NCBI GenBank assembly: GCA_963854735.1
Contig: OY978097.1
Span: 2,170,001-2,234,000 of the forward strand
Direction of reading: 5' to 3'
Length of the DNA stretch: 64,000 nt
Origin: Marvania coccoides
Taxonomy: Eukaryota > Chlorophyta > Trebouxiophyceae > Chlorellales > Chlorellaceae
Shown: in pieces, positions 31,881 through 42,650 of the stretch
Layout of the letters: each line of letters begins with the position of its first letter
Position numbering within the stretch: the stretch's first letter is position 1
The notes under the pieces: model-generated
Told to the model about the DNA's origin: nothing
Database searches by the model: none
Seen by the model: only the letters and a program-made list of their open reading frames with translations
Made by a program: the position numbers and the translations under genes

Positions 31881-33227
31881 ATGTCGCGCTATCAGGCAAG
31901 TTTTCTTGAAAACGCGCTTCGCAAACTTGGAAATTAAACATCTGATGCATGGGTGCAGGGCGGATGGGGTAGCGGTGCCCCGCGTGGCGGTGGTGGCTGG
32001 GGCGGCGGAGGCGGAAGGGGAGGAGGAGGAGGCGGCCAACGAAGTGGCCCCCCTTCCGGAAAGAGCAACGCCGACTGGCGGGAAACGGTGCGGACGGACC
32101 GCAGCGCCTCGGAACGGCCCATTTGGCAGCTGACGTGCTATGGCCATGAGCGAGAAAAGCCCAACGATGTTTCAGGTGATATTTCGCCAGAAGAGGTGCG
32201 CTGGGCCAACATGCTAGCCATGCAGCGAGGCGCCTCCATGCAGCAGCTGGTCAGCGAGTTTAAGGCCGCGGGGAGGGCTCGAGTGGACCAGTTTCAGGCC
32301 CTGCAGCGGGCACACCAACCGCCCACCATGGGCGGCCCCCCTCTGCCCCCCCTCACCGCCTCCATTTCAAACCTGGACTGGGTGGCAGGATGCGCGGTGG
32401 CGCAACCCTCTGGGGGAGGGTTCGGAGAGGCCGCGAGCTCCCCTTTTGGCGCTCCAGCGCAGCCCAGCACAGCGGCAACGCCGTTTGGAGCTCCACCAGC
32501 AGCTGCAGCCGCTGCCTCGCCGTTCGGACAACCTGCGGCGGCAGCGAGCAGTCCCTTTGGCGCCCCCCAGCAGCCCCAAGCTGCGTTTACCTTGCCATTT
32601 GGCCAGCCAGCTGCCGCAGCACCCTCAGCGCCATTTGGAGCTGCTGCTCCCCAGGTAGGCCAGCCGGCTGCAGGCTTCGGAGGGGGCTTTGGCGGGGGCG
32701 CAGCGCCTTCCGCGGCAGCAGCGGGGTTCGGCGGCGGGTTTGGGGCCTCCACAGGCACCAGAACAGTGTTTGGAAAGCAAGAAAGTGCAAGTGCGGCTGG
32801 AGGGTCGACACCGTTTGGAGCGGCAGCAGCATCGCCGTGGGGCGGCGCGAGTGGAGGAGGGGGCTCTACCCCATTTGGAGCACCGGCAACAGCAGCAGCC
32901 CCAGCAGCAGGTGGGTTTGGCGGTGGGTTTGGGTCTATGCAGAGCTTTCAACACCAGCAGCAAGCGGCGCATGCGTCTCCGTTTGGAGCACCGCAACAGC
33001 CTGGCCAACCAGCTTTCGCCAGTCCATTTGGGCAGCCACCGCAGCAGCAGCAGCAGCAGCAGCAGCAACCACAGCAGCCGGTTGGAGGCGGATTTGGCGG
33101 CGCTCCAAATGGGGTACAGGCGGCGGCGGCGATTGAGAATGATCCAGATGCGGAGGCGTGGCGGGCTCCTGCATTTGAGAGGAAACAGATCCCTGAGCGA
33201 GCGCCCCCGAAGGGTGTTTGCGTGTAA
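31881..33227 (+). CDS. NUP42: NUP42/CG1-type FG nucleoporin
   Basis: Cytoplasmic-face nuclear pore protein that works with Gle1 in mRNA export. Exon 2 (31959-33227) carries all recognisable sequence. The start is inferred as a 5-codon exon (31881-31895, MSRYQ) joined across a 63-nt GC-AG intron (CAG|gcaagt ... gtgcag), because exon 2 has no usable upstream ATG. After a GGG/RGG-rich N-terminus comes the family block RPIWQLTCYGHEREKPND, GDISPEEVRWANMLAMQRG, then helices LVSEFKAAGRARVDQFQAL. The middle contains about 20 FG repeats, mostly PFGAP/PFGQP and GGGFG. The C-terminal motif AWRAPAFERKQIPERAPP resembles the Gle1-binding end of plant CG1/NUP42. The CCCH zinc finger of many homologues is not visible. 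427 residues as modelled. Confidence 0.85.
31896..31958 (+). other. Probable GC-AG intron in the NUP42 gene
   Basis: Donor TATCAG|gcaagt, acceptor gggtgcag, phase 0, 63 nt. It is placed only by splice consensus and the need for an ATG, not by conserved protein, so it is less certain than the others. Confidence 0.55.
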
Positions 33228-33360
33228 ACATACATTCTCAGTTGAATTTTTTTTTACGTGAGCAGAGCGCGAAGAGGATCCCCTAGATCTCTAGAAATAC
33301 AAAGGCGTGCGATATACTTATTTAATTGTAGGGGCTTTCGAGTGTTTTTTCCCCGCGATA

Positions 33361-35013
33361 ATGCAGGGCTTCGATGCCCAGGCTGCTCTGGCCTCAGTAC
33401 CGATCCCAGAACTTGATCCTCTGGAAGTAGATGGACTTTTAAGTGAGTCGTCTTGACGTGAAATACAATGAAATTATGGTGCAGGGTGCCAGGCAACTTG
33501 CGGAAACGTTGCATTTTGTCCCCCGGGCATCTAATTAATACTGAATTATTTTTTCGTGTGCCCGCGTTGCTCATTTTTTTCTCATATGCCGTGTTTCCCT
33601 TCGCTACTTTGTTCAGGTTTTTTCAACCAGCCGGGCCCGGGGCTGGACCTGGGGCCCTCCAACCAGCTGCTCAGCATGCAGGCACAGGTGCCCTTTCGCG
33701 ACACCCCAGCAGGGCTGATGGAGCACCCCGCCAATCTGTTCAGCTCCATCATGATCCCCGAGGCCCCGTTCTACCAGTACGGCAGGGACCAGCAGACCGG
33801 CGGCGACTCCGGCGGCAGCACCGCTGACGAGTCCAACAAGTCTGGAAAATCGAGAAACCCTGAGACCAAGGTGGCAGCCATCCAGGAGAAGAACCGGCGC
33901 GCGCAGAAGCGGTTCCGCGAGCGGCAAAAGGCCAAGATGCAGGACATGACGGTTCAGCTGGACGACATGACCTCTGAGCTGAGCAAGCTGAGGGTTGAGA
34001 ACAGCACCCTGCGCAACCGCAACAGCATCCTGGAAAAGGTGCTGGCGCTGCGTGACGAGCACATCCGCGTGCTGCAGGACGAGCAGCACGTCTTTGACCT
34101 GGGCTTCCACTACCTGCACCACCAGACCATCAGCGCCGCCTCCCAGCAGAAGCTGGTCACGGGCGGGCCGACGCAGGGCGGGTCTGCCCTGGTGACGGGC
34201 TCCGCCGTGCAGCGCGCCGCGCTGACCGACGTCAACGTCGTTAAAACGCTTCCAGCTGAGGCAGTGATCAACCACTGGAAGGAACTTGTGCGGGAGCTGG
34301 GCAACCTGCTGGTGGAGGTGGAGGGCTGCCCCAGCCCCGCCGACCCCAAGCACCAGGTGGCCATGGACTCGCTGTGCCGCGCGCTAGACGCGGCGGGCGA
34401 GGTCTGCATGCTCACCGGCGTACTGCACCCCACCAACATGCAGCGTCTGATTGCTGCCACGTTGGATGACGGGCGGAGCGGCGTGCGGGCCGACGACAAG
34501 TCGCGCTGGACCGCCATCGCCCGGTCGTTGCAGCTCTCTGAGGAGCAGGGGCGCCAGCTGCTGGCGCTGCGCCACATCTTCGTGCACCGCATGGCCAAGG
34601 TGACCGAGCAGCGGCGGGAGATCCTGGCCAAGCTGCAGGCGGTGGCCATTCCCGACCGCATGGTGGCACTGCAGAGCGTCATCACTGAGACGCTCAAGGT
34701 GAACGAAGCGACGGTGGCGCTGAAAGCCAACCTGCAGGAGGAGCATCTGTGCGGAATGGAGTTCATCGGCACCGTCTTCAAGACCATCTTCTCGCCGCTG
34801 CAAAAGGCACGGGCCATCGTGCAGTCGTACCCCTTTTACCCCGACGTGTTTGAAATTGCCAACGCGGTGGCGGCTGACAAGGGGATCGACGTGGCAGCGG
34901 TGCCGCTGGCGCTGGGGGCCCCGCCTGTGCGCCTGGCGACGGAGCTCAACGCTGCTGGACCAATGCTGCAGGACATGCCGATGGCCTTCACCAACGGCCT
35001 CGCCTCCCACTGA
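33361..35013 (+). CDS. bZIP transcription factor, green-algal type
   Basis: Exons 33361-33442 and 33617-35013 (174-nt GT-AG intron, split Ser codon) give 492 residues. After an N-terminal acidic/Pro-rich region comes a basic region (KVAAIQEKNRRAQKRFRERQ, about residues 110-130) with the N-x7-R spacing of bZIP proteins. A leucine zipper follows (LDDMTSELSKLRVENSTLRN and LEKVLALRDEHIRVL). The C-terminal ~300 residues are alpha-helical (NHWKELVRELGNLLVEVEG, LRHIFVHRMAKVTEQRREIL, MEFIGTVFKTIFSPLQKARA) and resemble the long helical tails of other chlorophyte bZIP proteins; no DOG1 identity can be claimed. Likely a nuclear DNA-binding regulator; targets unknown. AATAAA lies at 35039. Confidence 0.88.
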
Positions 35014-36272
35014 TTGATTCGAAATTCACCCTTTTCTAAATAAAAAAAAATAACCCTCGGAATGTCGGCGTTCTCCTAATATCTGGTTTCTCTTTGCCTC
35101 TTATTTTTCTGCATTTACAGCCTTCCCGGCACATTTCTTCTCAAGGTTGCTCTTTTCCTTTCTTCTTTCTCTGTAGTTTTCTAAAGTCCGACTCATAATA
35201 ATATATCCCTCTCAAAATTACATTTGTTTTCTTCTATTAATCACAAATTTCCCTTCTGGTTTTTAGTGGGCCGACCGGCGGGTGGATCGCCCTCAAATCG
35301 ATGCCACCTCCCTGCGTTTCGCCCATGAAATATTACTTGGTTTCAGATCCGATCCCTTTTTTACTGCAAGGTAACGTCTTGTGTGTCTGAGTCGGGGTGA
35401 CGTTTTTCCCTTGACCTTTCTCATTTAGTCTTAATTTTCTTTTTTCCGATGTGTCAACTGGTTTACTTTTATTTATCCGTGCATGGCAAAGATGTCAAGT
35501 TAAAGCTTCGCTGTTTCTTCTTTTGTCCGTAGTAGTTCTCTCGTTTTCTTTTTCAATCTTCTTCTTTATATATCCTTGCATGCTGTTTACAATGCACATT
35601 ATGTTTCCTTATGTAAGCGAGACTTTTAAAGAGTGTGAATGCAGAGCTAAGAGAGTAGCAGCAGCCCTGGGGGTTGTGGTTCTGCTCACGAAAAAACAAA
35701 GTATTTTTGAAGTTCAATAAAAAACAAGGGCACGGGGGCGGGCAGAAGCACTTTTGCGCTCTGACCATCATTTAGGCAGCTCCTAGTGTACACGTGATCT
35801 TATGTGTCAAAGGGGATTGAGAAAGAAGTTCCCTTTAGTTTTAGGATTTGGAAAAAAAAACTTTCACGCCTTCTTCTGTGCCTCTGCTGCCGCTCCCTCC
35901 CTCCTCCTCCTCTTCCTCCTCTCTGCATCTTTTCTTCTCAGGGCCATCCTTCATCTCCATGCCCTACAACGCTTTCATGCATTTGTCAAACGGCGGAATT
36001 ATGGCGACGATGCCAGTTGTCGCGTTCCGCAGCCCACGCTCCCTCTGCTTGTTCCTCATGCCCCCATATAGCGGGAGAGGCCAGCCTTTGCCAACATCTT
36101 GTATAGCCTGCACCTATCCTTTCTGCTGAAATTTTAAGCATGATAATCTATGCGGCCAGCCAGCACTTTGCCACCAGTCAACCAGCGGCAGCCAATATAT
36201 TTTTTCATTTCAAAATTACTGATAATAAATATAGATATAAGCTTTTCCAACACACTTAAAAAAACAAATGCA
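35014..36272. other. Long intergenic region with a pyrimidine tract, no confident gene
   Basis: 1.26 kb, T- and C-rich. A strong pyrimidine tract at about 35881-35937 ends in ttctcag, which looks like a splice acceptor. It is followed by a 60-codon open frame (ATG 35956, MPYNAFMHLSNGGIMATMPV...) to a stop at 36129. I recognise no protein and no partner exon, so this is noted but not called as a gene. Confidence 0.35.
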
Positions 36273-36989
36273 ATGTTGAAAATCGCTAGGAGAAGTGGCA
36301 TCGTGCAGGGAGCGCCCGGCGTGGTGTCTCCCACGATCAGACATCTCAGCTCCAAAATCACTTTTGACGCAGACAGTGAACACGTGCACGACGTCATTGA
36401 TAGGTCTTTGGTGAGAATTATTTTTTGCGGTACTTAGATGTTGTGTCTGCACTGACAAGGTGATATTCTTCGCCCTAAACTTGTCGCCCGTCTTTGCGGT
36501 AATTTCTTGCGTCCAGGACCCAAGACCAAAGAGAACCGATGAAGCCCAGCCCCTGATTTTCACTACACGAAGAGAAGCGCTCTCACTATATCGAGAAATA
36601 ATGCGGATCACTGGCTTGTTTACTTGGCAAGACGAGCGGGGCCGGCTGTGGTGAGCTAAATTAATTTGTTTTGGGCTTCTTTTAACGCTGAATCGCTGAA
36701 ACATGGGATATTTATGTATACAGGCGAGATGTGCTGCGGAAAAGCGCGCGGCAGGAGTTTGAGGCATCAAGATTTGAGAGAAATCCTGAGACGGTGGGAA
36801 AAGGACTGAGAAGCTGTTTCATTGAGTTGTTCAGCCAATTAAAATTGAAGTTTATGTCTCTTTATTCCGCAGGTGAATAGGCTGCTGGTGGTTGGTAGAG
36901 ACGCGGTGCATCAAGTGGCGGAGCGGTTTCTAAAGAAGCACACAGAACCCACGGGGCCTCCGCAGCCTGGGCAACCCCCCTTAGGCTAA
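36273..36989 (+). CDS. LYR-motif protein (mitochondrial LYRM family)
   Basis: LYR proteins are small mitochondrial adaptors for Fe-S cluster transfer and respiratory-complex assembly that bind acyl carrier protein. Four exons (36273-36410, 36517-36650, 36724-36793, 36873-36989), all with GT-AG introns, give 152 residues. The first exon MLKIARRSGIVQGAPG... is presequence-like. The signature is REALSLYREIMRITGLF, then WRDVLRKSARQEFEASRFE, NPETVNRLLVVGRDAV and a Pro-rich tail. The spacing of the LYR helix and the following F/R-rich helix fits the Complex1_LYR domain. No specific LYRM number can be assigned. It lies near SDHB and a complex I subunit. AATAAA lies at 37012. Confidence 0.85.
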
Positions 36990-37118
36990 CGCTCTTGTTT
37001 TTTCTTTGTCAAATAAATCTTTTCAATGTGTAGTATACATGTGTTCAAGATTTTACTCCTATATTCCTATTATCAAGATTCATTTAAGAAAGTAATCAAA
37101 CAATTTTTTTTTTTTTGC

Positions 37119-38217
37119 TCAGAAATCTTCCACGCTGGCAGAGTCCCACACCGCAAGAATATCCTCCCGCAGCTCCTGCAACACCTCCACCAGCTGATCG
37201 GCATCCATTCCCAGCGAAGCGCCTGGCAGCAGCAACGACTGCATACCGCCGTCTCCATCAGCGCTGCTCCCTCTCTCTGCTCGACGCAGCCACAGCTCCA
37301 CCGATTGCAGCAGCTGCAGCGGGGTGGTGGACAGCTCTTCTTCGTCGTACTCTTCTTCATCCGATGACGTCCCTCCTGCTAGCCGTTGCGATTCCATTTG
37401 CTGTGAGGAGGTTGACGCCGGCGGCGTGAAAGCGTCAGGCAACATGGCCGCTCTTTCTTCTCTGCTTTCTACCTGCACCAGCACCTCCAGGATGCGTCCC
37501 GCCGCGTTCGCAGCCATCAGCGCGCCCACCTCCTCCGTCTGCTCTACTTTCTTCCTTCCTATAATTTCCGTCAACACTCGCGCCCTAGTCACCCCCATTG
37601 TGGCCTCCAGCGCTGCAGCCTGCTGTTGCAGCAGCCCCATGCCCTCCGCTGTCAGCCCCAGTGCTGCGCTGCGCCGCACGACCTCCGCCAGGGGCGCTGA
37701 GCCCGCCACAATCAGCTGACCAACATTGCTAGAGCTGATATTAATAAAATCTGCCCTTGATGCTGCTGCTGCAGTGGCGAGATCTTCGCTGATTTGGGCG
37801 GCAGAGCGAGGGATCATCCCCTCCCGCACCGCTGTCAGCTTGCCCCCCAGCTCCCACAGCCGCTCCTGCTCAGCCCCGCTGGCCACTGCCTCCTCGTCTG
37901 CCAACCACGAAAGAAAACTGACAGTCAGGGCATCGCGGTGGTCGGCCGTCCACGCCTCAAGGTCGTCTTCCGACATCGTTGTGAGCTTGGTGAACAGCTC
38001 CTGCAGGTGAGTGGATGGCAGAGGGTGGCGGTGAATGAAAGGAAACAAGCTGCAGTGGAATAATAAAAGGCATGGAGCACAGACGCACCTGATGGCTCTC
38101 GTATGATTGAGCGCTGGCTGTATGGCGTATGCGCGATGCTTTTTGGCTAGGAAATGACGCCTGGCAACGCAATAAATGCGGCGATTTAAATAAAACTGTC
38201 GGCATAGAAACCCTCAT
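37119..38217 (-). CDS. Conserved plant/algal-type protein, probably plastid-targeted, unknown function
   Basis: Exons 38217-38089 and 38000-37119 (phase 0, 88-nt GT-AG intron) give 336 residues. Exon 1 (MRVSMPTVLFKSPHLLRCQA...) is rich in Ser/Arg/Gln and lacks acids, as in transit peptides. The mature part begins ELFTKLTTMSEDDLEAW, then FLSWLADEEAVASG and EQERLWELGGKLTAVREG. This recalls helical chloroplast proteins of land plants annotated only as plastid proteins, but I cannot name one with confidence. The rest is helical and acidic (SSDEEEYDEEEL), ending in LVEVLQELREDILAVWDSAS. Its stop lies 129 nt from the stop of the convergent LYR gene, and its ATG 213 nt from the divergent SDHB gene. 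Confidence 0.7.
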
Positions 38218-38430
38218 GTTGGATGCTGTCAACCTGCAGATGGTTTTATATGTAATGATTAATGGGTATGCGATGGGAAATTCTGCCGTTTTGCGACACA
38301 CCACTTGTCGCTGCCAATCAATGAATTGGAAAAAAATATTTCTCTTGACTAAGCCCACGTATTAAGCCAGTTATATTCATTTAACTAATTTGTGGGTGTT
38401 TGTGAGCGCTCTGTCTGCGATTGCGATACC

Positions 38431-39584
38431 ATGCAGGCCCTCGTCCGCCGCGGCGGCAAGCAGCTGCTGAATGGGAATTTCTCGCGGGCTGCAGCCTCAG
38501 CTGCCAGTGGCACCGCAGGAACTGGGAAACCGGTGATGGAGAAGGAGTTCCTGGTGTACCGATGGGACCCCGAGCAGGATGCTGCCCCGGAATACAAGAG
38601 CTACAAGATCGACTTGAACTCGTAAGTCGTGCAGGCGAAAGGGTTTTCCATCCTTGGCAGTGCGTTCCATGTGTGGGTGATGGAGAGCCACTGAGGCGCC
38701 GGAATGGCGTTAGGTCGGCCAAAGAACACAAATATTTGTGTGGTGCAATTTTTACGTCGTTCATCTCTCTTTGGCTCCCTTGCAGGTGCGGACCGATGGT
38801 GCTCGACGTGCTGCTGAAGATCAAGGACGAACAGGACTCTACCCTCACCTTGCGACGCTCTTGCCGTGAGGGCATCTGCGGCTCCTGCGCAATGAACATG
38901 GACGGTACAAACGGCCTCGCCTGCCTCACCCGCATCGACCGAAATGCCGCCAAAGCAACCCGGGTGGCCCCATTGCCGCACATGTTTGTGGTGAAAGACT
39001 TAGTAACGGATTTCAGCAACTTTTACGCGCAGTACAAGAGCATTAAGCCCTTCCTCCAAAAAACGCTCCCCACCAACGGAAAAGAGAACTTGCAGACCAA
39101 GGAGGACCGCGCAAAGCTGGATGGCCTGTACGAGTGCATTCTCTGCGCCTGCTGCTCCACCTCATGCCCATCGTACTGGTAAGAAGTTGTTATTCATGAT
39201 TTCTCAATTAATCTGTTAATAATATTTTCCCATCTAATTTATTTATCTACTACTTTATTTGTTTTCAGGTGGGCTTCCGACAAGTACCTGGGCCCCGCTG
39301 TGCTGCTGAACGCTTACCGCTGGATCATCGACAGCCGGGACGACTTCACAGCCGAGCGTCTCAAGGACCTGGACGACCAGTACAAGCTGTACCGCTGCCA
39401 CACTATCATGAACTGGTGAGTTAAATTTGCCGAGGAAAATAGAAATTTCAAAATTATATGAGAATGACAAACCTCTCAATATCTATGTTTCTTTTGCAGC
39501 ACGACTGTGTGCCCCAAGGGGCTGAACCCCGGCAAGGCGATTGCGAAAATTAAGCAGCTGGTGGAGCACCAGCCGGCCGCCTGA
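38431..39584 (+). CDS. SDHB: Succinate dehydrogenase iron-sulfur subunit (complex II)
   Basis: Carries electrons from the flavoprotein to ubiquinone in mitochondrial complex II. Four exons (38431-38621, 38786-39178, 39269-39415, 39500-39584), all GT-AG introns, give 271 residues, the normal length. The presequence is about 30 residues. The [2Fe-2S] site is CREGICGSC with a further Cys in GLACLTR. The [4Fe-4S] and [3Fe-4S] sites are [15 protein letters not shown] and [19 protein letters not shown]. Other family peptides: [52 protein letters not shown]. Every splice junction falls inside a conserved peptide and restores it, which makes this one of the best gene models in the window. AATAAA lies at 39705. 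Confidence 0.97.
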
Positions 39585-40284
39585 AGCGACTATCGGCCCT
39601 CGGGAGAATTTTAAATTGACAACTGCTTGGCTGAAAGGGCCGACTCGGCCGACTCGAAAATAGATATGCATTGGCGAAGGAAGATAGACAGTCGTTTGGA
39701 AATTAATAAATTCGTTTTGTACTATGTGTTAACATTAGGTAGAAATTACCTGCGACAAGGCTCTTGAACCATCGGGTTTTCTCCCGCATGCACCCCCGGT
39801 TCTTTTTTCTTCAATTCGAAGGAAAGTGGCAAATGGAGGGGAAAAATGAACAAATGTAATATATATACTAATACCTAATTATCAGATATTTTGCATCGCG
39901 GTCGCCTCGTCAGAACAGAGTTTTTTTCGTATGCTCGAGTGCTTTTTTTTCATCTGTTTTTTTTATCCTATCCAATAGCTCATATTATTTTTGTGTGGCC
40001 AGCCTCTTCTCAATTTAGCATCCATGATTGCGGTGGCTGATGGGGAAAGCTGCCATGCTTTTTTCTGCCATCGTAGCTCCCCCCGCACGAGGTGCAGGGT
40101 TGTGCGCTAGAGCAAGCTATAATAACCGTCCGTGTTTGAATGCCGTGCACAATAGAGTGTGTCCCGAAATAATCTTCGGAAGTCAATGATGGTCGTTTGT
40201 TTTAAATGATATGTAACTGTGAACGTGCAAATATTTTCAGCTGAAGCAAAACAAAAAGGGGCTATGGCAATGTTATTCTTCATC
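39585..40284. other. Convergent intergenic region, no gene seen
   Basis: 700 nt of AT-rich DNA with T-runs between the SDHB stop and the stop of the ESSS-subunit gene. No gene or RNA was recognised. Confidence 0.5.
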
Positions 40285-40661
40285 TCAGCTGCTTTCAGCT
40301 GCCCGCTCCGCCGCTTGCCTGTCTGCCCACCGCACCAAGCTGCTGTCTGGCCGTGCTGGCAAGCCAATGGCCAGAATCGCCGCAGCCGCCCCGAACGCAA
40401 AATACCTGCACCAAAAAGGCGAATTGTAGAGTGTCAGCGACCCCATAAAAAGTTAATAAGAATATATCGATCTATAATTCCTCACCAGGGCGCCTCCCAA
40501 GACTCCCACTTGCGCTTTTGCCCTGGGGCAAGAGGTGTTTCATTGAAGAGGTAACCTCCTGGCTCGTGCTTGCCCTCCGCCCAAAAGCTGCCCTTGTCCC
40601 CACCGCCACGCAACTTCATGTTGCGCATCCTCCCCAGCGGAATTTTTCGAAGGAGCGACAT
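40285..40661 (-). CDS. NDUFB11: Complex I ESSS subunit (NDUFB11-like, plant type)
   Basis: Accessory subunit of mitochondrial NADH:ubiquinone oxidoreductase. Exons 40661-40486 and 40405-40285 (80-nt GT-AG intron splitting a Trp codon) give 98 residues. The peptide HEPGGYLFNETPLAPGQKRK followed by WESWEAPWY matches the plant ESSS motif (GFLFNRTPPPPGQSRKWEDW as I recall it). A single membrane helix follows (FAFGAAAAILAIGL), then a charged end WADRQAAERAAES. It is too short to score well without the motif, but the motif is distinctive. Its ATG is 418 nt from the divergent GDP-fucose synthase start. Confidence 0.82.
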
Positions 40662-41079
40662 GTTTTCTGTTGTGAGCGAAAAACTCGAATTGATTCCCGA
40701 TGTGCACCAAAATTTGATTTGATCTCTGGGTTGCACTGGCAGACCGGGTTTGATATTTATTGGATGATAACGACTCTGCACAGGTCGCGCTATATGTCAA
40801 ATTAAATCACCCAAATAAATAAATAAAAAAGAAAAAGAAAAATCCAGTCGGGGGGCATGTTGAAGTCCTCTTCCTTCCTACGCCCTTGATTCTTTTAATT
40901 TTATTCGCCACTGCGCAGAAATCGACGTTTCCAGGCCTTTGCACGCTCCCCTCGTGCCAAGTTTGCCTCCCGATCTTTGCATTCTTCCCATCTCTTGTTC
41001 CCTGACACATTGTGCCCGGGCCACGCGTCGATTGCCACCGTATATCTATCCACAACTCGCCCCATTTCATTTGCCCACC
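40662..41079. other. Divergent intergenic region (probable bidirectional promoter)
   Basis: 418 nt between the starts of the ESSS and GDP-fucose synthase genes; the left part is AT-rich and the right part is a C-rich probable 5' UTR. No gene. Confidence 0.45.
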
Positions 41080-42054
41080 ATGACCGGCGCCGCAGTTCAG
41101 CCCCTGGACAGGAGTGCCAAAGTGTTTGTGGCCGGCCACCGTGGCCTGGCCGGATCCGCCATCCTGCGCCGCCTGCAGCAGCAGGGCTTCACCAACATCG
41201 TCACCCGCACCCGCAGCGAGGTCGATCTCACCGACGCGGCGGCCGTGGACAAGTTCTTCGAGGCCGAGAAGCCCGCCTACGTCTTCCTGGCGGCAGCCAA
41301 GGTGGGCGGCATCAAGGCCAACAACGACTACCCCTACGAGTTCCTGCTCGAGAACCTGCAGATCCAGAACGCCGTCATCTCCTCCTCCTTCAAGCACGGC
41401 GTCAAGAAGCTGCTCTTCCTGGGCTCATCCTGCATCTACCCCAAAGATGTCAACCCCCAGCCCATCACCGAAGCGGCCCTGCTCACCGGCCCCTTGGAGC
41501 CCACCAACGAGGCGTACGCCCTGGCCAAGATCGCCGGCATCAAGATGTGCTCCGCGCTGCGTCGGCAGTACGGCTTTGACGCCATCTCCTGCATGCCCAC
41601 CAACTTGTACGGCCCCGGGGACAACTTCCACCCCACCGGCTCCCACGTGCTGCCCGCCCTCATCCGCCGCTTCGACGAGGCCGCCTCCACAGACGCACCC
41701 GAGGTGGTGTGCTGGGGCACCGGCCGCCCGCGCCGTGAGTTCCTGCACATCGACGACCTGGCCTCTGCCTGCGTGCACCTGATGGACGTGTACAGCGGCG
41801 AGGACCACGTCAATGTGGGGTGCGGCGAGGACGTTTCCATCAAGGAGCTGGCTGAGATGGTGGCCAAGGCGGTGGACTTTAAGGGCAAGCTGGTTTGGGA
41901 CGACACCAAGCCCGACGGCACCTTCCGCAAGCTGCTGGACGTATCCAAGCTGCAGGGCATGGGGTGGAAGCAGGAGATCCCCCTGGAGCAGGGCATCACC
42001 GAGGTGGTGGCGTGGTATCGGGAGAACATCAAGTCCGGAGCGGTGCGCCTGTGA
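41080..42054 (+). CDS. GER1: GDP-L-fucose synthase (GDP-4-keto-6-deoxymannose 3,5-epimerase-4-reductase)
   Basis: Makes GDP-L-fucose for cell-wall and glycoprotein glycans in the cytosol. Single exon, 324 residues, the normal length. The open frame extends upstream, but the ATG at 41080 ([19 protein letters not shown]) in a good context is the likely start. NADP-binding motif: [18 protein letters not shown]. The SDR catalytic residues are Ser in [11 protein letters not shown] and Tyr/Lys in [11 protein letters not shown]. Other family peptides: [75 protein letters not shown]. Codon use is very GC-biased, suggesting high expression. Strong assignment. Confidence 0.97.
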   Translation: MTGAAVQPLDRSAKVFVAGHRGLAGSAILRRLQQQGFTNIVTRTRSEVDLTDAAAVDKFFEAEKPAYVFLAAAKVGGIKANNDYPYEFLLENLQIQNAVISSSFKHGVKKLLFLGSSCIYPKDVNPQPITEAALLTGPLEPTNEAYALAKIAGIKMCSALRRQYGFDAISCMPTNLYGPGDNFHPTGSHVLPALIRRFDEAASTDAPEVVCWGTGRPRREFLHIDDLASACVHLMDVYSGEDHVNVGCGEDVSIKELAEMVAKAVDFKGKLVWDDTKPDGTFRKLLDVSKLQGMGWKQEIPLEQGITEVVAWYRENIKSGAVRL

Positions 42055-42650
42055 TTTGGTGGAAAATGAGATCTGCTGAACTCACACTGTTTTCCTTTCG
42101 CTCTCCCTTCCCTTCCCTTTTTTGAAATTCTTGTTACCAACTTACCCCTGCTGTGATTTTTTGTCACCGACGTACTTAATAGTACACATTCTGAGCGACT
42201 GGCAACCCCGTTAGAAATGCGTGTCCCTGTTCTCTGGTTGAGATGACGTAGTCACGTTTTTTTACATCGGAGTTACTTTATTATTCCCTGCTCTTTTGGT
42301 AATAGCAAGTCCAAGATGACTGGTTTCGTTATTTTTCTTCTTTGTTCGCTCATTCTGCATTGTAATGACTGTAAACAAACAAAATCTGGGTATTGGGGAA
42401 CTTAGCTAAAACGAGCTTCCTTTCAGGAAGCACGAATTAAGAAGGAAAAAAACCGAGATGGGAAGCTGAAGGGAATGCGCGTCAAATTTTCTCGTATTTC
42501 TCTTATTTGCGTCCAAAGCGCTGAGATTGTTAAATTGTTGTGTAAAAAAATCGTGGGCGAGCTGCTGCATGCAGATGGAGTGCCCAAGACGCGCGCTGCC
42601 CTGGGCGACGGCGACCGCGGCCACCCCCAGCCAGCATCTGGCGCGGTGCA
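42055..42650. other. Intergenic region, no intact gene seen
   Basis: The first ~400 nt is T-rich and probably 3' UTR of the fucose synthase gene. From about 42560 the composition becomes GC-rich and leads into the broken oxidoreductase described next. Confidence 0.45.
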
